The position numbers and the translations under genes were made by a program. The notes beneath the pieces are model-generated. The model was given only the letters and a program-made list of their open reading frames with translations. It made no database searches and was not told the DNA's origin. A stretch of DNA of 64,000 nucleotides from Stramonita haemastoma (lineage: Eukaryota > Mollusca > Gastropoda > Neogastropoda > Muricidae). Where the stretch lies: positions 13,203,031 to 13,267,030 of the forward strand of contig CM060342.1 of assembly GCA_030674155.1 (NCBI GenBank), in the 5' to 3' direction. This document shows, piece by piece, positions 1 through 25,000 of this stretch (within the stretch, counting starts at the first letter, position 1; each line of letters begins with the position of its first letter).

Positions 1-275
1 AGCCTGGGTTCCAGCCATCACCCAGACGCTCATTCAGGGGGCGATTATCCCCTGGAGTTAACACAGTGCCCACCCCACTCCTCTCCTTCAGGGGAGGACT
101 ATAAACTGAGGCCCGTGCGCCTGCAGAGCATTTTGCACACAAGTTTTATAACCCGTTCTGTCTGTCAGAAGAGTAGGCCATCTGTGTTGGTGGGAGATGG
201 ATTGACAGAAAATACATTTTAGAACGCATGCGCACTGGTGTCCCGTTTAGACATCGAATCTGAAGTCGGAATGAT
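1..275 (+). repeat. Old tRNA-SINE relative, 5' truncated
   Basis: The body matches the diverged SINE copies at 38.5, 52.3 and 54.7 kb: a CCCCTGGAGTTAACA motif, ACTATAAACTGAGGC, AAGAGTAGGCCATC, and GCGCACTGGTGTC near the 3' end. Confidence 0.5.
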
Positions 276-300
276 ATATACATACATATTCTATACATTG

Positions 301-343
301 TGTGTGTGTGTGTGTAGTCTTCAATTTTACGTCCTTCCACATA

Positions 344-400
<57 letters not shown>

Positions 401-413
401 GAATCTTGTGTTT

Positions 414-505
<92 letters not shown>

Positions 506-515
506 GACTGATTTT
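301..515. repeat. (GT)n array ending in (TGTC)n
   Basis: More than 200 bases of GT dinucleotides interrupted once around 395-415, then a run of TGTC tetranucleotides (468-504). Open frames across it are repeat artefacts. Confidence 0.95.
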
Positions 516-682
516 TGTCCCCTCTAAGCTAAAGCTGTGAAGTTCACCAAAGGCGAGATTTTGCGTATGCAGCAATTTCTCCACCATTAAGGCAGCCACA
601 TTCTGACTTCCGTGATAAAACTGTAAGAGTACCATGGAATAGTCGCTCGCTACATCCACCATCACCGCCATCCACACTTAAA

Positions 683-980
683 AAAGGTAAAGGTAAAGGT
701 GTCCCATAACCTAGGCGGTCGTAGGGAAGCGAAGTGTCAGAGACCTCAGCTTCTCTAGGGGACAACATATTGAGGACGGCGCCCATCTCCTCTCCCTCGC
801 TGCTTTACCTTCCCTGACCCTAAAGACGGCAGGTACCCATTTACAGCTGGGTGAACTGGGGAGGAACTGTACTGAAGCCAAGGCGCGCAAACGGTCAGCC
901 ATCCAACTGGTAACCATGCTCGACGCTGCTTAACTTTACTGGGGGAAAAGCGAGCGCTGTGAACACTTTGGTATCCCGCT
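683..980 (-). repeat. 5S-rRNA-like SINE (family B), copy 1
   Basis: The reverse complement carries a 5S-like block (GTTAAGCAGCGTCGAGC..., GGATGG..GACCG) and then the shared body GTACAGTT, ACAGCTGTAAATGGGTACC, GAGGAGATGGGCGCCG. It ends in GGTAAAGGTAAAGG repeats on the plus strand at ~683. Confidence 0.75.
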
Positions 981-1397
981 TAAACGCATAAAAAAACAGG
1001 GTTCCTAGGTGCAGGGCATGAAGCAAATAAAGGACCTATAAAGGACTTAAAAGGACCCCAGGTCAGATTAAAAGGACCTAGACCATTGCAATTTTATAGA
1101 ATCTTCAAAGTTCATAACATGCAAATACAGTGAAACTGTTCAGAAGATCTACAGCTGTAATTGCAGTCAACAACTTCTGAAGCCCACATGACTTCAGCCT
1201 TCAGATGATCATTGTCAGCATCACTTTTTCCTGAAAAAGCACTTTTCCCTGAAACGGTTTTGGGGGTCCAGGGGACAGTGCCCCTTTGCGGGGTCAAGGG
1301 GCAGAGCCCCTTGTGGGGGTCAGGGGGCATTTAAAAGGACCTGGTGATATTTTAAAAGGACCTGTTTGCTGAATCAAAGGACTTAAAAAGCCTTTTA

Positions 1398-1605
1398 AGC
1401 AAAACCATCTTGCAAGGAACAGTCGAGGGCAAGAGAAGAAGAGGCCGCCAAAAGAAATCATGGTTGACAACATCAAAGACTGGACTGCCCAACCCCTGCA
1501 ACGCCTCCTACTAGCCACACAGGATCGTGAAGCATGGAAAAAGATCTCCGTTGCGTCTTCTCTCATGTCCCCCCTACGTTCTTTGGGACATGGGACTGAG
1601 TGAGT
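1398..1605 (+). pseudogene. RTE-like LINE, C-terminal remnant
   Basis: It reads GTVEGKRRRGRQKKSWL, then after a one-base deletion NIKDWTAQPLQRLL and DREAWKKISVASS, a typical C-terminus of endonuclease/reverse-transcriptase polyproteins. It ends with the tail GACTGAGTGAGTGAGTG. Lying left of exon 7, it would be in a later intron of the RRM/F-box gene or its 3' flank. Confidence 0.65.
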
Positions 1606-1692
1606 GAGTGAAAAGGCCTTTTAACTCAGTCACACTCTTAAGGACTTGAAAGAACCATATGAACCTTGAAAATAACAAACAACACAACTTAC

Positions 1693-14563
<12,871 letters not shown>

Positions 14564-14716
14564 TTTTATAATTTGCCGGATTCGAAGCTATGAAATGATC
14601 TGGAAAAAGAGAAAGCATATATAACCACAAGATAGACCATATTACACACAAATTCTTAAATTCTCAAGAACATGCACATTTGTATTTACACTCTAAACAT
14701 TCATGACTGCGTACTG

Positions 14717-14790
<74 letters not shown>

Positions 14791-15344
14791 CTGCTGTCGT
14801 CTAGCCGAGTATCAGAAAACCAAACTCCTTTCATCACTCACACCAAGATACCAAGTTAATCACAGGGAACCAACAGAGAGTATACAATTGTAAATAACAA
14901 ATACAAATATTACAATTAACCAGGAAAACCCTTTCCTCAGTACTCTCAGCTGACATTATCCTAAATAATGTCCAACAGAACTTAGTTTATGCTAAGATCT
15001 TTTCCACAACATTGGTTCCTATCAAACCCGTGGATATCGTAACACAAGAGAACTCGAACTCGAACTCGAACTCCATACCATGGAAACCACAGCATTGATT
15101 TGTAATGTACATCGAGACACGACACTCTTTACAGTCCTTACAGTCGGGATATGTTACGGCATTCCGAGCCTAGGCTAGCCAAGAAAGTGATGTAATCCCT
15201 TGAAGCACGTGATAGGGTCTCCGTGTGTAGTGTGTTCTGGATTCACTTCCCATTCCGCTAACTGGCGAGTTTGACACGTTCCTCTTTTAACATGTTTTTC
15301 TCTTGCTGTTTGACAAACCAGTACACACATACTGGCTCAGGTAA

Positions 15345-15412
<68 letters not shown>

Positions 15413-16140
15413 AAGGAAGAGATTGAGCAGGCATAATCTAGCGTCGCATACAAAACTAGCAGCTTTTGGCACACAAATGACTGACCATAGCCACACAATC
15501 ATGGTTGCTGAAACCCCTACAGTAGTAGAACAATTATCTCAAGGACCTAGCTAGTCCTTACTTTCAAATAACAGACTAACCAGACAACCTTCACAGTTTC
15601 CAACTCAACATTGTCTATTCCGATTAAACTATACCATAATAGTTTAACACAATCACTTCGTACTAGTCCACATTAATTTATCTGCGATCACTGCGATTTA
15701 TATAAACTTCGTCTCAGAATAACCCGAAACCAAATTGATAAACATCCAATCAATCGTAAAATAAACCCAAGCTCTCACAATTAAATAATGTCTTAGGATT
15801 CTCAACCAACTTCTGTGTGTCAAACAATACACACTCTCACTGAACCAAATCCATCATTAAGTTCAGTTAGTATAAACAATCAAGTTTATCAAATCAACTA
15901 CTACCCTGATAAAACTAAACTACAATAAAAGAAAATGCTTCACTTACAGCTCAACCCAAAGAACTACTACTGTATACTAGCGTCGTCACATGTCACGTCG
16001 TCACATGTCACATCGTGCTATGGCTCACTAGTCCTCTTGCTGTCTAGTCGTCTTGCCGTCCTCTGGCTGTCGCAGGGAAAGGCCGAGTCACTGACTGCTC
16101 CTCTTACTTACCCAAGCTTCTTCTGCCCTAAAGTCTAAAC
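14564..16140. other. No gene seen; upstream of RRM/F-box gene
   Basis: It contains (AT)n at 14722-14786, (GA)n at 15348-15402 with a poly-G tail, and otherwise low-repeat AT-rich sequence. A promoter for the minus-strand gene may lie just above 14563, but no TATA or initiator can be claimed. Confidence 0.4.
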
Positions 16141-16474
16141 CAATCATGTCCAGGGGGGTACCAGCTGACTCGGCCTAACCCAATGATTTCAAAGTGGAAA
16201 TTTAAAAGAAACCAAGTCAGCAAAATTTCCAACCACAACAACAAGCTTGTTGAGCAATTGACTAGCCTTCGCCAGACACCGTGGGTGAAAAATTACCCAG
16301 ACTCTCAGTTAAATGATCATAACTTTGTCAGTTTTAATTTCATCAAGCTCAAATTTTATGACTTTGTTTATTATATATTTGTGCATAATTCCACCGAATA
16401 TGAAGATTTTATGTTTGTAAATAAAGGAGTAATTAGACCATAAAAACGTTGTATAACCCTCGCCAGATACCGTG

Positions 16475-16690
16475 GGTGGCTGGTCACCCATACTTTTTAT
16501 ATAGACCACAGCTCTTTCCTACACACGCCAGGGCTCGTGGGTGGCTGGTCACCCATACCTTTTATAGACTGCAACCCTTTCCTACACACGCTAGGGCTCG
16601 TGGGTGGCTGGTCACCCATACCTTTTATAGACTGCAACCCTTTCCTATACATGCTAGGGCTCGTGGGTAGTTGGTCACCCATACATTTTA
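16475..16690. repeat. ~62-bp tandem repeat with GGGTGGCTGGTCACCC palindrome
   Basis: Four units, each with CTCGTGGGT, the palindrome, CATACCTTTTATAGACTGCA and ACCCTTTCCTACACACGC. It sits in the left end of the inverted-repeat element. Confidence 0.8.
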
Positions 16691-17084
16691 TTGTGCTTGA
16701 GGAAGCACTTTCCTTGGGTGGCTAGTAGACCTATCCCCTTGGGACCAAACAAACTTGAGTAGTCAACTCAGAGACATGTAGGCTTCTTGACCTACTTTAG
16801 CGCCCCCCCCCCCCCCCCCCCCCCCCCCTGGCTGGGCTTTTGTCTTCCATTGCTGCTTTGTCAACCAGGTCTGCAGTAAGGATATTTTGTGTGGTCCTTG
16901 TAGACCTAGTAGGATAGCTGGAGGGTTAGCAAGTGTGCCTTGCTCACTTGAGACAGTCATGTGATTAACACCTGAGAGAGCTTGCTCAGGTTTAGTCTTC
17001 TATTCAACCAGACTTGTAGTATGGCATGTCCTTTGATGAATCCTTTCTTCTAAATATTTCTAGTTTAGTTGATTGGTCTGAATC

Positions 17085-17212
17085 AGCAAGTATTTTTCTG
17101 GACATTTCTATTTTGAGTTGATTGGTTTAGGCCGAGTCAGCAAGAACTTTTCTGGACATTTCTATTTTGAGTTGATTGGTTTAGGCCCGAGTCAGCAAGA
17201 ATAGGTAATGGT
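17085..17212. repeat. ~65-bp tandem repeat, 3 units
   Basis: Units contain TTGATTGGTTTAGGCCGAGT and TTTTCTGGACATTTCTATTT. The same GACTCGGCCTAACCCAAT stretch occurs inverted at 16168-16185. Confidence 0.75.
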
Positions 17213-17392
17213 ACAAATAAGGAAAGCTGACAGTCACTCATCCTTTCCTGCAACAGCATTCTAGAAGGCCTGAGCAACTGTGTGAGCAGTAAGTGAAACA
17301 TTTTTCTGTTTGATAGTAGTTGTTAATTTTATTAAGGTTGTTTTACACATGGAGGTTGGCTAAAATCATAAGACTTTTACTACGTTCTGCAG

Positions 17393-17676
17393 CAACTGCG
17401 AAGAAGTCCTCTGTATCTGCTGCAAGAAAGTCCACCACCAGCCAAAGTCCAAAGAAACAAAAGAAGGCACAAGGCCGCTGTGGCTTCTGCCACTGGAAGG
17501 CTGATCACAAAACAACAGGTTCCTGCATTAACTGCCAAAACTGGATATGTCAAAATCACGCTATGCAAATCTGCCCAGACTGCAGTCTGATGCTGGAGAC
17601 AGAGGTTGCTATCATCCAAGCACCTGGTGGTGAAGAACTGCCAAGAGCAACACCTCCCACTCCCAGCAATCATTGA
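17393..17676 (+). CDS. piggyBac-like transposase C-terminal zinc-finger exon
   Basis: An open frame to TGA at 17674-17676; an acceptor TACGTTCTGCAG precedes it. After a Ser/Lys-rich linker (KKSSVSAARKSTTSQSPKK) it has CGFC, SCINC, ICQNH and ICPDC, the spacing of the cysteine-rich C-terminal domain of piggyBac-type transposases. The RNase-H-like DDD core is absent from the region, so this is the relic of an autonomous element or the last exon of a domesticated gene. PolyA candidates lie downstream (~18210). The family assignment rests on cysteine spacing only. Confidence 0.5.
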
Positions 17677-17975
17677 GCCCAGGGACAACAAATGCAAGAA
17701 CAAAATCAGTTTTAGCAGCTCCCTATTGATGCTGGTAAATGTTTGTCTCGGCTCTAAACTGGTACTGATGTCCTTCATAAGAATGAAAATATTTTCTACT
17801 GTTTTTGTTTGATTTTGTTTGTTTGTTTGATTTGTTGTTATCTTATCCAAGACATTCAGTAATGAAATGTAGGATACTATCCGTACAGACAGTTCAGGTT
17901 TGAATTTCTTCTTAGTATTTTGTGCATTCTAACAGTTCAGAATCATATTTCTAGTATTTTGCAAGTGTGTATATC

Positions 17976-18012
<37 letters not shown>

Positions 18013-18377
18013 GTGTGTGTACGCATGCAAATGTGCACTGATTCGTATGGTTTGTTCTGTTCTTAAATGTACATGGTTTCTTTCCTTACCTATGATTATC
18101 AGCAGGTAAAATTGTTATTTTGCTTTTTGGCATTTGCACATGTTGAACGTTTTTGGGGGCTTCTGTTATGAACACACCAGTTTGTCTGACTAAAACTTTC
18201 ATGGAGAAATTGATAAATATATTAAAGAATTTATGATCTTGATGATCTGTGTTTTAATTTTTTCCTCAGAAAGTTGCGATCTCATGCCATTTACCGCATA
18301 TTTATGAAATATATATTTTGTTTAGAATGCTAAAAACATACTGTGTTAATGCTAAAAACATATAGTGTATTTGTTTT

Positions 18378-18379
<2 letters not shown>

Positions 18380-18474
<95 letters not shown>

Positions 18475-18495
18475 GTGTGTGTGTGTGTGTGTGTT
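18380..18495. repeat. (CT)n then (GT)n
   Basis: CT dinucleotides to ~18442, then GT dinucleotides to 18493. Confidence 0.95.
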
Positions 18496-19064
18496 TTCTT
18501 TGTCAGTCTATTTCAGTTTACATGGGTGCTAGATGTAAAACAACCTTCATTTTCAAGATCAACTTTGATTAGCTCTTATTTCCAAAATTAATGATGCTAG
18601 CAGTCTTGTTTCTAAGTGAAACACCTTTTGATTCACTTCATGCTAAAATTGCATGTAGTAGCTGGAAATGATCTATGTAAAACCATGGGTGACTGGTCAC
18701 CCACGAAATCTGGCGAGGTGTAGTAAGGGAAATGTCTATGTAAAAACCATGGGTGACTGGTCACCCAGGAGCTCTTCCGTGTGAGTTTAAAAACGAGGTC
18801 TGGCGAAGGCTAGCAGGGACAAGCCCTCCAACCTGTTAATTGTCGCCAGCTTGTCTCAAGTGGGCAGCCACACTTGCCTGCGACTCTCTTTCTCTAGTCC
18901 TACCCATCGCCCTAACAAAGAAAAGTCGGGTACACATAGACCTTATGCCAGCCCCTGTAACACTCTTAGAAGAGAAGGGGAAGGAGGAGGGGGGGGGGGG
19001 GAGGAGAGGGTTGTAGTCAACACAGTGTCTAGTTATAGTGTCTAAAGTGCACACTATAACACAA

Positions 19065-19222
19065 GCATGGACAGTCAAGTTGGTTTTATACCCCGTTTTA
19101 AACTGTATATAGCTGCACACTTTAATGAGTTTTAAAATGTGACGAGGTGACAGCCCTGATATGGCCTGTGCGTCGGCTGGGGCGGGCGGGGCTCTGAGTA
19201 ACGTCATTGGATTGGATTCCTC
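19065..19222. repeat. Interspersed repeat family E, copy 1
   Basis: GTTGGTTTTATACC.CGTTTTA, AACTGTA, GAGTTTTAAAATGTGACGAG, GCCCTGATATGGCCT, ending ATTGGATTGGATT. Other copies are at 25185-25332 and, 3' part only, 22176-22232. Confidence 0.75.
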
Positions 19223-19607
19223 CGCTCGAGCTCTGAGGTACACCAATAGTGAGACTTTGTGTTTGTACACGTATGCACCCGTCTTTGCCCATTCACATCT
19301 GAATAAGACAAAACTTCAACCCTACCACCACTCCTTCCCAGATTTAGCTCATCCATTTTTACTGCAACATATCTTTTAAACGGTTCCAACATCACACATG
19401 TATGCACAGTTTAAGACGAAAAAAAGGTGACCAAGAAAAGACGATTCATACAGTACCAAACAACCAAAAGAGTATGAATGAACAGATTATGGATTCAGAG
19501 GTACTGCTTACACAAAATGCAAGATCACAGGGTCTCAAAAGTCGGAATGTGGTCACTTAACTAGTAGGGAAATAATTGCAGTAGAACGCAAATATCTCAT
19601 TCAATTA

Positions 19608-19918
19608 AATACAGTGGTCAGAACATTGCGCTCGCAATTTGACGACCCGGGTTCGCAATTTCCCGGTCGGAATCCAAACTATAAAAAACCGAAGGCCCCG
19701 TGTGTGAACGCACGCAGAACATCTTGCGCACGCAGAACATCTTGCGCACACGTTAAATCCTGTTCCGCATTTCGTAAGAGTAGACCATCGTGTGCCGGTG
19801 GGAACAGATGACATTTACAAAATTGCTTTATAAACACAGGGACTAGACGTAAAAAAAAAAAAAAAAAAAGCACATGAGTGCTTATTCCATTATCCTCGAT
19901 ATAAAAGAATAAAAAAAT
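19608..19918 (+). repeat. tRNA-SINE family A, near full length
   Basis: The head AGTGGTCAGAACATTGCGCT is followed by GACCCGGGTTCGCAATTTCC (B-box damaged), the body ACGCACGCAGAACATCTTGC and the tail TCCTCGATATAAAAGAATAA. A short duplication of GCACGCAGAACATCTTGCGC lies in the middle. Confidence 0.75.
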
Positions 19919-19919
19919 A

Positions 19920-21419
19920 AATAAAAGTAAAAAATAAATACAATTTATCGTCATTCAACAGGATTTTTTTTTTCATTGAACATGATTTTGTTTGTGAAAT
20001 AATTTCACTTACAAGTTACACTGTTGACACAAGGGGTAAAGTAACAATAATAATAATAATAATAATATAATACATGGAATTTATATAGCCTATATCTTGT
20101 AAAAACAAATCAAAGCGCTTGCACTCGACCCTCACAACAACAACTAATGACAATAAATAATTCTAGCAAATTCTCCACGGAGAACAGCCATCACAAAAAA
20201 CTAACATTTACAATTCCCCCCTTCTTCTTCTTCCCACCATGTGTGTGCAGGTAAAACTGTACAAAGGTCTATTTTTCATTTTGAAAAACATCTATCACGT
20301 ATGAAAAAATAAAGGTTGACAGAAAAAGAATTGGGTAAGATTCTATCACTGAATAGACCCTAGAAAAAATTTTGCACACAATCACCAGTGGACCACATAC
20401 AATGAAAAGTTTTTCATGACAATTGACATCAGCAATGCCGCCCCCCCCCCCCCCACACTCATGACTTTTTCTCAAATTTCTGGTCACCAGACTACTGTAG
20501 TCGTGTATTATCAGTTACATTTTTTTAGGTTTAGGATCTGTTTATATTACAATGTTGCATTTAACAGCCTTGTGTCTTAAACAGTATATAAAATTTCTTT
20601 CACTCCATCCAAAAAGTACTTGTCATCAATGAAAGTGGAATCACGTGTGATCACGTGTGGATCACGTGTGGCCCCGCCACACTGTTCAACAAGTGCGACA
20701 CTTTTACAAAACTGGATTACAGTTCAACATCGCACTAAATTCTCTTTAAAAACAACTCGAACACAAATAATAATTACAGTTCTTGGCAACATCTGAATGA
20801 AAAAAAAAAACAGGTGGGTCGTTAATTTTTTTTTTTTTTTTAAGAGTGAAGAAGATGACTGTCAGTCAACTGCCCAGCTCTACAACCAAGTTTTGAAAAC
20901 TTTCGACAACCGAAACATACAACTTTGACAAACACAAATCCCTGAAATAAACACATGATTGTGAGAAATAAAGAAAAAAAAGGATCGAGCAAAGACAAAC
21001 CTCTGTAAATCAACAAGATAGAAGCAGCTTCGCATCACACTGAACAACTAGGCTCACTGTCGTCTGCAAGAAACGCATGGGCATTTATAAACAAACTTTT
21101 GAAACGGAACAGGAAGTACTGGTCATGTGCTACCTCGACCCAATGAGCTATTCGGACACATTAAAAGAGCTTGTTAACAATTGGCTAATTCTTGCATTGA
21201 GTCATAGGCTACCGCTACCATATGATTCAATCAGTCACATGGCTCTCAACATGGCTGACAGTGAAAAAACAACAAAAGTGACAACATGACAATTTATGAA
21301 TTCTTACACTTCTGGCTTCGTTGATTCCATCTAACAACGATCTCAAGTAGCAGTGATCTACGAAGTAGTTCTGTGTCTGTGTTTTTTCTTCAAAGAACTT
21401 TGCTTCTACTTGATTCATC
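19920..21419. other. Upstream flank of SLC15A4; no gene seen
   Basis: It contains the repeat end TACATGGAATTTATATAGCC.. (20048-20125, also at 26392 and 49635), poly-C at 20441, and poly-T at 20829. GATCACGTGTG repeats at 20646-20668. The SLC15A4 promoter should lie in the right part; no clear core element was found. Confidence 0.35.
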
Positions 21420-22066
21420 ATGTCGTTAAATATTGCGGAACGACAACCCCTTCTTCATAGAAATCTGAACAGGAACCAACGCACAGACACCTCTCCCCAA
21501 CATCCACCCTCAAGTTCTTTGACAACCCCTGATAACAACAACAATCGCCGAAATCTGTGCAGAACTCGTGTTGCAAGTGCAGGCAATTTTGCTTTCGTTG
21601 GTGTTTGAGCGCATTGCATTTTACGGCTTGGCAGCAAATCTTGTGTTGTTCCTTAATGAAGACCCTTTCCAAATGGGAATCGTACCACGCCATTGATGCT
21701 TCCCTGTATTTTTTCGGGTTGTGTTTTGCAACAAGTTTGATCGGTGGTTGGCTAGCTGATTCTATTTTCGGACGATTCAAAGCTTTGGTGATTTCCTTCG
21801 TGATTTACCTGGCAGGCTATGTTCTTATGCCGTTAATGTCACCCAAAACGCCATCGAATAGCAAGATCTGGAATCAGAACAAAACATACCCTCTTCCAGC
21901 AATATGTAGATCTGATGGTAAATACAACAGAAGTGATGATGGGGGGAACACTGATATCAACCCCTTTGATGAGCGGTGCGCATGGCTGGTTTATGTGGCG
22001 CTTCTCATCATCGCTGTTGGCACTGGCTTTGTCAAGGCTAACATTGCCCCCTTTGGAAGCGACCAG
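21420..22066 (+). CDS. SLC15A4: SLC15A4 exon 1 (start, helices 1-4), two frameshifts
   Basis: ATG at 21420 gives MSLNIAERQPLLHRN.., a cytosolic N-terminus with the lysosomal-type ERQPLL. The frame breaks twice: an extra G near 21582-21583 (before ILLSLVFERIAFYG) and an extra A within 21671-21673 (before WESYHAIDASLYF). Removing one base at each gives a continuous reading and the right phase (645 = 215 codons) at the donor GACCAG|GTAAGA. Either assembly errors or a broken allele. Confidence 0.85.
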
Positions 22067-25000
22067 GTAAGAAAATAGAACTGCAGTCCTCAACTGCCCA
22101 TGCATTGGGGATTGGTAAGGGTGGATTTGCTGGTCTAGAAGTAACACACCGGCCAGAAAAGTGAGCAGTGTGGGTTTCTGATATGGCCTATGTCGTCGGC
22201 GGGGCTATAAGCAACATAATTGGATTGATTGGAGCAGTGTGGGTTTGATACTCCTTTGAGCCGCCTCAAGCTTTTACCCCATCCACTAGATTTTGAGTTG
22301 AGATCTGGGGGGCTGCTCTTTTGGATGAGACAATAAACTGAGGACCCGTCTCATGTGCGACACTCATTCAGTGCATGCAAAAGAGCTTTCAGCAACAAGA
22401 GAGTTGTCCCTGGAAAACTGTACAGAAAAAAATGTTCTTACAAGGAAAAAGATATATACAGACAGGACAAAAAAAAAGGGGGGGGGAAGGGCTGCTCTTG
22501 TGGTGTTAATACTTTCCACAGGGAGAACAGCCCAAATTTGCCTGACTTCAATTCAGTGCAATACAATTCAAATTCGTCCTGTATTCATCATCTCACAAAA
22601 ACACAAAAATTCATACATGTAGAGAAATCGATGTGACTGATGAGTAGTATACAATATGAATGATATTACTATTTGGGGCTTTTTTGTGTCACTGATGTGG
22701 CTGTAGGCCTAGGTGTATTAAATTTTATTATCACTACTGTATAGATGTAATCTACAGATCATGCATGCAGGAATCAGAAAGCAGAAAATGAGAAATCACC
22801 TTTTTAAATTGTCTATTTTCATCCTATGTGAAACATGTTGGGGTAGTGACAATTTATGAGTAATGCACACCCTAATTTTTGTGATTAAAATCAAGGTATG
22901 ATTTACTCAATTACTGGGAGGGGGGTAGGGCTTCTAGTTTCTTTTAACAATTTTTTTTTTACAAGGGGTTGCAGGGGAGGGGAGGAGGTCATATAATCTG
23001 AAATGCTCCACATAAGGACAATACAGTGTACATATAATAATATATATTTAAATATGTGCTTTTGTACGTCCAGGCCCCATAATAATATTATGCTTGTGGA
23101 TTTGCAAATTCTGTCATCTATTCCCACCAACACAAATGGTTTACTTTCCTAAAGGCAGAACAAGTTTTGGCCTGTGCGTTAAATGTTTTTACATGTGTTT
23201 GCACATAGGGCCTTGGTTTATAATTATAGTCTGTTCTGAAGGACTTTGAAGGGTGTGTAGTCAATACTTGTTAACTCCAGGGGGAAATGAAATCCCCTTG
23301 AACTGGAAACATTGTTAGTGCTGCACCACCCGCTACTGTTTAAATTTTTCCTGCTTGTGGGAGTTTGAGTGCAGTTTTTTTTTTAGCTTTGCTGAAGGAG
23401 AGTAGTTCCTAGTTATTTGCAATCACTGAATGCTTGTTCAAGTTTTTGCACACATGACCTTGATTTACTGTCTAATCCCAAAGACTGACACTATCACTCC
23501 TGGTTTAGCTAAGTGGATAAGGAAGAGTCCCAAGTGCTCCAGATGGACTTGTTGGCTACTCAAATTAACACGATGAACAAAACATACATGATTGATTTTT
23601 AAATTATTGATTATTCTTTTTAAACATTTTTGACAACATAATCTCATTGTCGTCCGCAAATGAAAATCAAAACATGTATGTTTTAATTAAAATTTAACTG
23701 CTGATTCCTTTAAAAAAAAATTTTTTTACAATGTAATCTCATTGTGATTCTCAAATCAAGATTAAAATAGAATAAATGTCAACCCACAGCACAACCCATG
23801 CATACTCAACTGTGTGTTATAACAAAATATAATTTTTTCTTCACTCGTCTTAGAGAGCTAAGTGGTTCAAAGTTCTCCCCCCCTCCCCTCCCCTGCAAAT
23901 CAGTAAGTTAGCTACATGTCGACTTCAGGAACATGAACATGCCATTATTTTCCCAGACGCATCTGATAGTTAAAGCAAACAAGAGAAAAAGAAGAAGAAC
24001 ATAGGTGCATTCCAACTTTGGGGAATAATAATTTAACCATTTAACATCACTGGTGTTTTGTTGTCCGGAACTTTGATTTTATCACTCCCTAGAGTTGCAC
24101 AATGGAATAACTGAAAATCTGATCTGTAAAGAATATAAAAAAAAAATTTAATCACTGGTGTTTTGTAGTCCGGACTGTGATTTTATCACTCCCTAGTTGT
24201 GCGATGGAAAAATTGAAAATATTATCTAAAAAGTATATATGAAAAAAAAAATCACCTGGAGTTTTGTTGTCTGGACTGTGTGATTTTATCACTCCCTAGT
24301 TGCACTTGTAATGGAAAAACTGAAAATCTGATCTAAAAGAAAAAAAAATCACTGGTGTTTTGTTGTTCGGACTATTTCATCACTTCCTAGTTGCACATTA
24401 GAAAAACTGAATCTGATCTAAAAGAAAAAAAATCACTGGTGTTTTGATGTCTGGACTGTGATTTCATCACTCCCTAGTTGCACTTGTAATGGAAAAACTG
24501 AAAATCTTATCCCCCCAAAAAACAAATAAATCACTGGTGTTTTGTTGTCCGAACTGTGATTTCATCACTCCCTAGTTGCATTTTTAATGGAAAAACTGAA
24601 AATCTGATCTAAAAAGAAAAAAAAGTTCACTTGTGTTTTGTTGTCTGAACTGTGATTTCATCACTCCCTAGCTGCAGTTTTAATGGAAAAACTGAAAATC
24701 TTGATCTGAAAAAATAAATATAAAAAATCACTGGAGTTTTGTTGTCCAGAACTGTGATTTCATCACTCCCTAGTTGCACTTGTAATGGAAAAACTGAAAA
24801 TCTGATCTAAAAAGAAAAGAAAATCACTGGTGTTTTGTTGTCCAGACTACTTCATCACTCCCTAGTTGCACATTAGAAAAACTGAATCTTTGATTTAAAA
24901 AAAAAAAAAAAACATACAAAAAAGTAACACCAGCCTGGAAAGTGAGCAGTGTGGGTTCCATTCTCCCAAAGTTCACCAATGCTGAGAATTTTTTTTTGGG

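Larger units (their letters stand above)
16262..18814. mobile_element. DNA-transposon-like element with inverted repeats
   Basis: CTAGCCTTCGCCAGAC at 16262-16277 recurs as a perfect reverse complement at 18799-18814. A second inverted pair, CTCGCCAGAT..CGTGGGTG (16460-ish and ~18695-18720), lies inside. Both ends carry a near-palindrome GGGTGACTGGTCACCC (variants at 16476, 16541, 16602, 16664, 18687, 18751). The interior holds a piggyBac-like zinc-finger exon. No target-site duplication was found, so the exact ends are open. Confidence 0.5.

Noticed and set aside
24045..24910. CRISPR-like array
   Set aside because: Repeat units are contiguous with A-rich linkers and not unique spacers, in an animal intron.
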